Shown in pieces: positions 57,600 through 64,000 of a DNA stretch of 64,000 bases. Position numbers and translations under genes: made by a program. The notes below the pieces were generated by a model. That model saw nothing but the letters and a program-made list of their open reading frames with translations. It was not told the origin of the DNA and ran no database searches. The DNA comes from Vibrio maritimus (lineage in GTDB: Bacteria; Pseudomonadota; Gammaproteobacteria; Enterobacterales; Vibrionaceae), in contig JYJJ01000067.1 in the NCBI GenBank assembly GCA_003263775.1, positions 143,281-207,280 on the forward strand. Reading direction: 5' to 3'. Every line of letters begins with the position of its first letter. Position 1 is the stretch's first letter.

Positions 57600-58859
57600 T
57601 TATTTCGTTTGGTCTAAACCCAAACTCTGTCGGATAACTGCCAGTTTCGCAGGATCACCCTGCTCTGCAGCATCTTGCAGCGCTTTGGTCGGCGCGTGAA
57701 TAAGCTTGTTTGTTAATTTATTACTCAGCTCTAGCAGCACTTTTTCTGGGTCTCCCCCTGCTGCTAATGCTTGTAAGCTTTTTGAAAGTATATCTTGTCT
57801 GGTGTCATTCGCTTGTTTGCGATACTGCCGAATACTATCTACTGCCTGCAAAGAGCGCATCCAAGACATAAACTGCGCGCTCTCTTCGCTGACAATCGCT
57901 TCAGCTTGGATAGCTTCTACTTTACGCTGCTCGATATTGCTATCGACGATAGACTGCAAGTCATCAACGGTATAAAGGTAAGCATCATTTAGCTCGCCGA
58001 CTTGCGACTCAATGTCACGCGGCACTGCGATGTCGATAAGCAGCATAGGCTGAAAACGGCGCTTCTTGATCGCAGTCTCTACCATGCCCTTACCAATAAT
58101 AGGCAATGGGCTGGCTGTTGAACTGATCACGATATCTGCTTGTGGCAATACCTCGGGGATATCATTCAGCGCAATAACCTGAGCACCGAACTGAGTAGCG
58201 AGCACTTCCGCACGCTCTTTGGTTCGGTTGGCGACGATCATCTTTTTACAGCCTTGTCCTTCGAGGTGCTTAGCAACCAATTCGATGGTTTCACCAGCGC
58301 CTACCAGCAGCACAGTCGAGTCCGCCAATGATTCAAAGATCTGTCTTGCCAGTGTTGTTGCCGCATACGCGACAGAAACCGCACTGCCACCAATTTCGGT
58401 TTCAGTACGAACGCGTTTCGCAACAGAGAAGGTTTTTTGGAAAAGTTTCTCTATACCACCTTCTACCGATTGGTGGTCACGAGCATCACTATAGGCTTGC
58501 TTAACTTGACCAAGAATCTGCGGCTCACCAAGTACCAATGAATCCAGGCCGCAAGACACGCGCATTAAGTGCTTGATTGCTGCTTGCTCTTCGTACACAT
58601 ACAAAGAGGGTTTTAGCTCTTCTGCGGGTACATCGTGAAAGCGTACTAACCAGTCAATGAGTTGCGCTTTATTGGTATCACCAGTATCGCAGTAGATTTC
58701 TGTGCGATTACAGGTAGACAAAATTACCGAGCCATTGACTTTGGTATTGTCTCTCAGCTCATTCAGTGCTCGGTCGAGTTTTTCCGGTGGGAACGCCACC
58801 TTTTCTCTCAGATCCACTGACGCTGTATTGTGGTTAATACCAATAGCAAGCAATGACAT
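57600..58859 (-). CDS. hemA: Glutamyl-tRNA reductase HemA
   Basis: First committed enzyme of tetrapyrrole synthesis in the C5 pathway: it reduces glutamyl-tRNA to glutamate semialdehyde. The 419-residue protein has ILSTCNRTEIYC with the catalytic cysteine, then SCGLDSLVLGEPQILGQVKQ, VLLVGAGETIELVAKHL for NADPH binding and FIDIAVPRDIE-like LLIDIAVPRDIESQVGEL. It is the first gene of the hemA-prfA-prmC-sirB2-sirB1-kdsA transcript, and diverges from lolB. Confidence 0.95.
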   Translation of the reverse strand: MSLLAIGINHNTASVDLREKVAFPPEKLDRALNELRDNTKVNGSVILSTCNRTEIYCDTGDTNKAQLIDWLVRFHDVPAEELKPSLYVYEEQAAIKHLMRVSCGLDSLVLGEPQILGQVKQAYSDARDHQSVEGGIEKLFQKTFSVAKRVRTETEIGGSAVSVAYAATTLARQIFESLADSTVLLVGAGETIELVAKHLEGQGCKKMIVANRTKERAEVLATQFGAQVIALNDIPEVLPQADIVISSTASPLPIIGKGMVETAIKKRRFQPMLLIDIAVPRDIESQVGELNDAYLYTVDDLQSIVDSNIEQRKVEAIQAEAIVSEESAQFMSWMRSLQAVDSIRQYRKQANDTRQDILSKSLQALAAGGDPEKVLLELSNKLTNKLIHAPTKALQDAAEQGDPAKLAVIRQSLGLDQTK

Positions 58860-59031
58860 GTAACGCGAATTCTCTGATACAGATTTGACAAATAGGGCAG
58901 AATTTTACTTGATGGCACCGCTTATTGAAAGACTCTGACCAATATGTTTTCCTGAGTTTGTGGGATTGATGCTATAGTCTGTCAATATTGTATTGAATTT
59001 GCACAATAATCCATCACGTAAGTAGTTTCCT

Positions 59032-59652
59032 ATGCACAGACTTTTTCGTCGCCTGTTTTACACATTGACGGCACTGTTTTTGTTCGGCTGTAGCACAATG
59101 CCTCCCGAGCCACAAAGTGTCGAGTGGCAGGCTCACCGAGCCGAACTCAATGCCCTTACTCAATATAAGGCCAGTGGCAAACTTGGCTACATTTCGCCGG
59201 AACAGCGCCAAACCCTAAACTTCTATTGGACTTACTCCGCTAATTTGACCCAAGTTCGCCTTACCACCTTCCTTGGCCAAACGGTTTTCAACCTTACGTC
59301 AACGCCCAATGGCGCGTTTATTGAAACTTATGATGATCAAAAACTGTCTGGCGAAGACGCTAACCTGCTTATCTACCAGCTGACAGGACTCAATATTCCT
59401 ATCGAGCAGCTGGCAGATTGGCTTATTGGTCAGCCAAACTCCGCCGATAGCTATCAGCTCAATGAGTTCAACACTGTGGCGAGCCTGACCAAACAACTCA
59501 ACCAAAAGACTTGGCAGCTTAACTATACCGAGTATCGCAGTTTCACGCTCGAAGATGAGACTCGCACACTGCCGATGCCAACTCGAATGCAGCTAGTACA
59601 AGACGATACCAAACTTAATCTCGTTGTTTCCAAATGGACTATCAAACAGTGA
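59032..59652 (+). CDS. lolB: Outer-membrane lipoprotein insertion factor LolB
   Basis: Receives lipoproteins from LolA and inserts them in the outer membrane. The 206-residue protein has a lipoprotein signal (LFGCS lipobox at about residue 18), then LGYISPEQRQTLNFYWTYSA and LTTFLGQTVFNLTSTPNGAF. Gene order hemA-lolB-ispE-prs is conserved. The stop at 59652 lies 12 bases before the ispE start. Confidence 0.9.
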   Translation: MHRLFRRLFYTLTALFLFGCSTMPPEPQSVEWQAHRAELNALTQYKASGKLGYISPEQRQTLNFYWTYSANLTQVRLTTFLGQTVFNLTSTPNGAFIETYDDQKLSGEDANLLIYQLTGLNIPIEQLADWLIGQPNSADSYQLNEFNTVASLTKQLNQKTWQLNYTEYRSFTLEDETRTLPMPTRMQLVQDDTKLNLVVSKWTIKQ

Positions 59653-59663
59653 CCGAACGTACC

Positions 59664-60536
59664 ATGATCACCGACACCACCACTTGGCCAAGCCCAGCTA
59701 AGCTCAATCTGTTTCTTTACATCACAGGTCGACAGGCCAATGGCTATCATGAGCTGCAGACTCTATTCCAATTCATTAACCTTTGTGACTCTCTAGAAAT
59801 CACCGCCAACGACAGCGGTGACATTACCCTGTCGCCAGAGATCGAAGGGGTAGCCACACAAGACAATCTCATTTGGAAAGCAGCCAGCGCGCTTCAAGCG
59901 AAAGCTCAATGCTCTTATGGCGCCCATATTAAGCTCGATAAAATACTTCCTATGGGCGGTGGTATTGGTGGCGGCTCATCGAATGCTGCAACGGCGCTGG
60001 TAGCCCTAAACTTCTTATGGCAAACCCAGCTCAGTGTTGATGAACTGGCAGAAATCGGTCTTGCGCTCGGTGCAGACGTGCCAGTCTTTGTGCGTGGCTT
60101 TGCTGCATTTGCAGAAGGAGTTGGTGAAAAGCTCAGCGCAGCTGAGCCCGAAGAGCTTTGGTATTTAGTCGTCAAACCAAAAGTCAGCATTGCAACCGTG
60201 GATATCTTTAACCATCCCGATCTAACGCGAAATACGCCGAAGCAAGAGCTGGCAACGCTTCTAGACAGCCCTTACGGAAACGATTGCGAAAAAATTGTCC
60301 GAATGCTGTATCCAGAGGTTGATAACCAACTTTCATGGCTGCTACAATACGCGCCGTCAAGATTGACGGGTACTGGATCGTGCGTGTTTTCCGAGTTTAA
60401 AACTCAGGAAAATGCACAGAAAGTCCTAGAACTGCTTCCTGACACTGTCTCCGCTTATGTGGCGAAAGGGTGCAACCGCTCTCCTTTACTAGAGACCCTG
60501 GCTAACTATGAATTAGCCCTATTACAATCTGTTTAA
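59664..60536 (+). CDS. ispE: 4-diphosphocytidyl-2-C-methyl-D-erythritol kinase IspE
   Basis: Kinase of the methylerythritol phosphate pathway to isoprenoids. The GHMP-kinase motifs are WPSPAKLNLFLYITG near the N-terminus, PMGGGIGGGSSNAATAL (ATP-binding loop) and LTGTGSCVFSEF at the C-terminus. ATG at 59664 is used to fit the usual start. About 290 residues. The gene lies just after lolB. Confidence 0.93.
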   Translation: MITDTTTWPSPAKLNLFLYITGRQANGYHELQTLFQFINLCDSLEITANDSGDITLSPEIEGVATQDNLIWKAASALQAKAQCSYGAHIKLDKILPMGGGIGGGSSNAATALVALNFLWQTQLSVDELAEIGLALGADVPVFVRGFAAFAEGVGEKLSAAEPEELWYLVVKPKVSIATVDIFNHPDLTRNTPKQELATLLDSPYGNDCEKIVRMLYPEVDNQLSWLLQYAPSRLTGTGSCVFSEFKTQENAQKVLELLPDTVSAYVAKGCNRSPLLETLANYELALLQSV

Positions 60537-60563
60537 ACTGGACGCAACCCTGAGGTTTCCACC

Positions 60564-61514
60564 GTGCCTGATATGAAGCTATTTGCTGGTAACGCAACAC
60601 CTGAACTAGCCCAACGTATTGCTGACCGTCTATACATCTCTCTAGGAGATGCTACTGTTGACCGTTTCTCTGACGGCGAAGTCGCTGTTCAAATCAACGA
60701 AAACGTTCGTGGTAGTGATGTATTCATCATTCAATCAACTTGTGCGCCAACTAACGACAACCTAATGGAGTTAGTGGTAATGATTGATGCAATGCGCCGC
60801 GCTTCAGCAGGCCGTATTACTGCTGTTATTCCTTACTTTGGTTACGCTCGTCAAGACCGTCGTGTACGTTCTGCACGTGTGCCAATCACTGCAAAAGTTG
60901 TCGCTGACTTCCTTTCAAACGTTGGTGTTGACCGCGTTCTTACTATCGACCTACACGCTGAGCAGATTCAAGGCTTCTTCGATGTACCTGTAGATAACAT
61001 CTTCGGTACTCCAGTGCTTCTTGAAGACATGGCAGACCGTGGTCTAGAAGATCCAGTGGTTGTTTCACCTGACCTAGGTGGTGTTGTACGTGCTCGTGCG
61101 ACCGCTAAGGCACTAGGCGACATCGATATCGCAATCGTCGACAAGCGTCGTCCACGCGCTAACGTATCTGAAGTGATGAACCTAATCGGTGATGTTGAAG
61201 GTCGCGACTGTGTGATCGTTGACGACATGATCGATACTGGCGGCACACTATGTAAAGCAGCAGAAGCGCTTAAAGAGCGCGGTGCTAAGCGTGTATTTGC
61301 TTACGCTACTCACGCTGTATTCTCTGGCAACGCTGCGAAGAACATCAAGAACTCTGTTCTAGACCAAGTTATCGTGACTGACTCAATCACGCTTTCTAAA
61401 GAGATGGCTGCTACTGGTAAAGTAACTCAGCTAACTCTTTCTAGCATGCTTGCAGAAGCTATTCGTCGCATCAGCAACGAAGAATCAATCTCTGCGATGT
61501 TTACTTCAAAGTAA
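60564..61514 (+). CDS. prs: Ribose-phosphate pyrophosphokinase Prs
   Basis: Makes PRPP for nucleotide, histidine and tryptophan synthesis. The 316-residue protein starts from GTG and matches the E. coli enzyme almost residue for residue: MKLFAGNATPELAQRIADRL, PYFGYARQDRRVRSARVPIT, DLHAEQIQGFFDVPVDNIFG and the PRPP loop CVIVDDMIDTGGTLCKAAEA. The terminator is at 61536-61562. Confidence 0.97.
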   Translation: MPDMKLFAGNATPELAQRIADRLYISLGDATVDRFSDGEVAVQINENVRGSDVFIIQSTCAPTNDNLMELVVMIDAMRRASAGRITAVIPYFGYARQDRRVRSARVPITAKVVADFLSNVGVDRVLTIDLHAEQIQGFFDVPVDNIFGTPVLLEDMADRGLEDPVVVSPDLGGVVRARATAKALGDIDIAIVDKRRPRANVSEVMNLIGDVEGRDCVIVDDMIDTGGTLCKAAEALKERGAKRVFAYATHAVFSGNAAKNIKNSVLDQVIVTDSITLSKEMAATGKVTQLTLSSMLAEAIRRISNEESISAMFTSK

Positions 61515-61535
61515 TTCTCGCTTAGACATGAAAAA

Positions 61536-61562
61536 ACCACTTCTCTTCGAAGTGGTTTTTTT
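61536..61562 (+). terminator. Terminator of prs
   Basis: AACCACTTC TCTTC GAAGTGGTT followed by TTTT, about 22 bases after the prs stop. Confidence 0.85.
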
Positions 61563-61634
61563 GTATTCACATTTTTTGTGCCAATTTAGTGTGCTATCAT
61601 ACCGCGCTTTTGAGATTCAAGAGAGATCTTAACG

Positions 61635-62224
61635 TTGACTCAGCAGATAAAATTGCTTGTAGGCCTTGCCAATCCTGGACCTGAATACGCTCGTACGCGT
61701 CATAATGCTGGTGCTTGGGTGGTAGAGGAACTCGCTCGTATCCATAACGTCACTTTGAAAAACGAACCAAAGTTCTTCGGTCTCACAGGACGGATCCTGG
61801 TGAACGGCAGTGACTTACGACTGTTAATCCCGACAACATTTATGAACCTATCTGGCAAAGCGATTGCAGCACTTGCGAAGTTTTATCAGATCAAACCTGA
61901 AGAGATCATGGTCGCTCACGATGAGCTAGACTTACCTCCAGCGTTGCCAAGTTCAAAAAAGGTGGCGGTCATGGCGGGCACAATGGTTTAAAAGACACCA
62001 TTAGCAAGCTGGGCAACAATAAAGAATTTTATCGTCTAAGGATTGGTATCGGCCATCCTGGGCACAAAGACAAAGTAGCAGGTTATGTACTCGGTAAAGC
62101 ACCAGCAAAAGAGCAAGAATGCCTTGATGCTGTTGTCGATGAATCCGTTCGCAGTCTCGACATCTTACTTAAAGATGGCCTGACAAAAGCACAAAATCGC
62201 TTACACACCTTCAAAGCTGAATAA
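61635..62224 (+). CDS. pth: Peptidyl-tRNA hydrolase Pth, frameshifted in this sequence
   Basis: Recycles peptidyl-tRNA that drops off the ribosome. TTG at 61635 is the start (AGAGAGAT upstream), giving IKLLVGLANPGPEYARTRHN, AGAWVVEELA, then TTFMNLSGKAIAAL and MVAHDELDLPPG. The frame breaks at 61941: one more G gives VAKFKKGGGHGGHNGLKD and about 196 residues. The enzyme is essential, so the break is a sequencing error. Confidence 0.93.
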
Positions 62225-62235
62225 GGTTTACAATC

Positions 62236-63327
62236 ATGGGTTTTAAATGTGGCATCGTTGGTCTACCAAACGTAGGTAAGTCAACTCTGTTTAACGCACT
62301 GACTAAAGCTGGTATCGAAGCAGCAAACTTCCCGTTCTGTACTATCGAACCAAACACAGGCGTGGTACCTGTGCCAGATCTACGTCTAGACGCGCTGGCG
62401 AAAATTGTTAATCCACAAAAGATCCTTCCAACAACAATGGAATTTGTGGACATCGCAGGTCTTGTTGCTGGCGCTTCTAAAGGTGAAGGTCTAGGTAACA
62501 AATTCCTAGCGAACATCCGTGAAACTGACGCGATCGGTCACGTAGTTCGTTGTTTTGAGAACGAAAACATCGTTCACGTTGCAGGTAAAGTATCACCAAT
62601 CGAAGACATCGAAGTGATCAACCTTGAGCTAGCGCTTGCTGACCTAGACTCTTGTGAGCGTGCTATTCAGCGCAATGCTAAGAAAGCAAAAGGCGGCGAT
62701 AAAGACGCGAAGTTCGAGCTAACTGTACTTGAAAAGTTACTACCAGTTCTGACTGAAGGTGGCATGGCGCGTACTGTTGATCTAGCAAAAGAAGAGCTAG
62801 CAGCCGTTGGTTACCTAAATTTCCTAACGCTAAAACCAACCATGTACATCGCAAACGTGAATGAAGATGGTTTTGAGGACAACCCGTATCTTGATGCAGT
62901 ACGCGAGTACGCAGAAAAAGAAAACAACGTAGTTGTTGCAGTTTGTGCATCTATCGAGTCTGAGCTTTCTGAGCTAGACGACGAAGATCGCGAAGAGTTC
63001 CTAGCTGACATGGGTATCGAAGAGCCTGGTCTTAACCGAGTGATCCGCTCTGGTTACGAACTACTGACTCTACAAACCTACTTCACTGCGGGTGTTAAAG
63101 AAGTTCGCGCTTGGACTATCCCTGTTGGTGCAACTGCGCCGCAAGCGGCAGGTAAGATCCACACTGACTTTGAAAAAGGCTTCATCCGTGCAGAAGTCGT
63201 TGGTTATGACGACTTCATCCAATACAACGGTGAATCTGGTGCAAAAGATGCAGGTAAATGGCGTCTAGAAGGGAAAGAATACATCGTTAAAGATGGTGAT
63301 GTAGTTCACTTCCGCTTCAACGTGTAA
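62236..63327 (+). CDS. ychF: Ribosome-associated GTPase/ATPase YchF (OLA1-like)
   Basis: A 363-residue Obg-family protein: GIVGLPNVGKSTLFNALTKA (P-loop), EFVDIAGLVAGASKGEGLGN, then the NVNED motif where the GTP-specificity NKxD is changed, which favours ATP. The C-terminal TGS domain is AWTIPVGATAPQAAGKIHTD. It follows pth by 11 bases, as in most Vibrio. Its terminator lies at 63353-63376. Confidence 0.95.
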   Translation: MGFKCGIVGLPNVGKSTLFNALTKAGIEAANFPFCTIEPNTGVVPVPDLRLDALAKIVNPQKILPTTMEFVDIAGLVAGASKGEGLGNKFLANIRETDAIGHVVRCFENENIVHVAGKVSPIEDIEVINLELALADLDSCERAIQRNAKKAKGGDKDAKFELTVLEKLLPVLTEGGMARTVDLAKEELAAVGYLNFLTLKPTMYIANVNEDGFEDNPYLDAVREYAEKENNVVVAVCASIESELSELDDEDREEFLADMGIEEPGLNRVIRSGYELLTLQTYFTAGVKEVRAWTIPVGATAPQAAGKIHTDFEKGFIRAEVVGYDDFIQYNGESGAKDAGKWRLEGKEYIVKDGDVVHFRFNV

Positions 63328-63352
63328 TTTCTACATACTCGTTATTGTTTAA

Positions 63353-63376
63353 AAAGCCAGCAGTTGCTGGCTTTTG
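63353..63376 (+). terminator. Terminator of ychF
   Basis: AAAGCCAGCAGTTGCTGGCTTTT stem-loop with a T-rich tail, 25 bases after the ychF stop. Confidence 0.75.
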
Positions 63377-63535
63377 TTGTTTTACAAGGCTATCAACTCA
63401 CAATGAGACCTTACTTCAGAGCAAATAGCACTTCAGAAAATCGACAATTATTTAGCAGTTTTAGATCATAAACAGAGCTGTTTGATTAAAAAAAGTTCGA
63501 ACGGCACTTTTTCGCAAATTTCTTCACAAAAAAAG

Positions 63536-63564
63536 TTGACGCATCACACTCAACTCCGCATAAT
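63536..63564 (+). promoter_or_regulatory. Strong sigma-70 promoter of the tRNA operon
   Basis: TTGACG, 17 bases, CATAAT, followed by a GC-rich discriminator (GCGCCCC), as in stable-RNA promoters under stringent control. It lies about 55 bases before tRNA-Met. Confidence 0.75.
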
Positions 63565-63619
63565 GCGCCCCGTTCTCAGCGATAAGGCAACTTTCGAAGG
63601 GAATCAACAATATGGAAAT

Positions 63620-63696
63620 GGCTACGTAGCTCAGCTGGTTAGAGCACATCACTCATAATGATGGGGTCACAGGTTCGAATCCCGTCGTAGCCACCA
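63620..63696 (+). tRNA. tRNA-Met (anticodon CAT)
   Basis: A 77-base cloverleaf with encoded CCA. The acceptor arm GGCTACG pairs with CGTAGCC, the anticodon loop contains CTCATAA and the T loop is GTTCGAATC. The acceptor is fully paired at position 1, which fits elongator and not initiator tRNA. It is the first gene of the operon. Confidence 0.95.
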
Positions 63697-63734
63697 TTTC
63701 CTAAGCACTCTTTTTAGAGTTTTTAGGAAATAAT

Positions 63735-63819
63735 GCGGAAGTGGCGGAATTGGTAGACGCACCAGATTTAGGTTCTGGCGCCGCAAGGTGTGAGAGTTCA
63801 AGTCTCTCCTTCCGCACCA
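63735..63819 (+). tRNA. tRNA-Leu (anticodon TAG)
   Basis: An 85-base tRNA with the long variable arm expected of leucine tRNAs, acceptor GCGGAAG / CTTCCGC, encoded CCA and an anticodon loop with TTTAGGT. It follows tRNA-Met by 38 bases. Confidence 0.95.
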
Positions 63820-63850
63820 TTATTGTTGAACAACGTTTCGTTGTTTCTGC

Positions 63851-63924
63851 AGGCTATCGCCAAGCGGTAAGGCAGCGGCTTTTGATGCCGCCATTCCCTG
63901 GTTCGAATCCAGGTAGCCCTGCCA
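63851..63924 (+). tRNA. tRNA-Gln (anticodon TTG), one base short in the acceptor stem
   Basis: A 74-base tRNA with CCA end and anticodon loop TTTTGAT. The 3' acceptor strand TAGCCCT calls for AGGGCTA at the 5' end, but AGGCTA is present: one G is missing at 63852-63853. This is the same homopolymer loss seen in broken genes, so it is scored as an error in a real tRNA. Confidence 0.85.
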
Positions 63925-63948
63925 CTTTTAAAGTGGCAAGTTTTTTTG
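63921..63948 (+). terminator. Terminator or processing hairpin after tRNA-Gln
   Basis: GCCACTTT TAAAGTGGC repeats the tRNA 3' end in inverted form, followed by TTTTTTT. The hairpin uses the CCA end of the tRNA itself. Confidence 0.6.
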
Positions 63949-63957
63949 AAAAAAACC

Positions 63958-63987
63958 TTGGCACTAGAGACGAGTTTGTATTATATT
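63958..63987 (+). promoter_or_regulatory. Possible promoter for genes beyond the window
   Basis: TTGGCA followed 18 bases later by TATATT (or 15 bases later by TATTAT). It lies after the tRNA terminator and may start another tRNA transcript, which cannot be seen. Confidence 0.4.
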
Positions 63988-64000
63988 CTCTCGCTCTCAA

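Overview
This is a chromosomal segment of a Vibrio-type gammaproteobacterium. The right-hand third carries the gene order nutA, kdsA, sirB1, sirB2, prmC, prfA, hemA, lolB, ispE, prs, pth, ychF followed by tRNA genes. That order, and the lateral-type (Laf) flagellar genes that fill the left two thirds, both fit Vibrio. No transposase, integrase or CRISPR array was seen.

Layout. (1) 1-830: 5' end of selO, a tiny hydrophobic ORF and a small membrane protein. (2) 822-8982: lateral flagellar late genes on the minus strand: two tandem flagellins (lafA), fliD, fliS, fliT, fliK, fliL, the sigma-28 factor lafS, and the proton motor genes lafT and lafU. (3) 9093-12735, plus strand: flhA, a Maf-type flagellin glycosyltransferase and a small unknown gene. 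(4) 12753-22849, minus strand: a sugar island with the pseudaminic-acid genes pseB, pseC, pseH-like, pseF, pseG, pseI plus an oxidoreductase, a carrier protein, an adenylate-forming ligase and an FkbM methyltransferase. (5) 22945-39005, minus strand: flgB-flgL, motY, fliE, fliF, fliG, a 335-residue unknown, then flgM, flgN, flgA behind their own sigma-28 promoter. (6) 39199-43299, plus strand: fliM, fliN, fliP, fliQ, fliR, flhB. (7) 43280-64000: a fused formate-dehydrogenase-like gene, small membrane proteins, tRNA-Pro, smrA, rluF, ybaK, the housekeeping block and tRNA-Met, tRNA-Leu and tRNA-Gln.

How it fits together. Regions 2-6 encode nearly a whole second flagellum with its own sigma factor, anti-sigma factor and motor. 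The embedded island would make a CMP-nonulosonic acid, which Maf would attach to LafA. Genes for the export ATPase group (fliH, fliI, fliJ) and for a LafK-type sigma-54 activator were not found. The early genes instead have good matches to sigma-70 promoters placed back to back at 39110-39158.

Data quality. About 30 reading frames are broken by single-base changes, almost all the loss of one base from a run of identical bases. Essential genes (kdsA, prfA, pth) and a tRNA are affected in the same way, so these are read here as sequencing or assembly errors. Interrupted genes are therefore annotated full length, with the break position stated.
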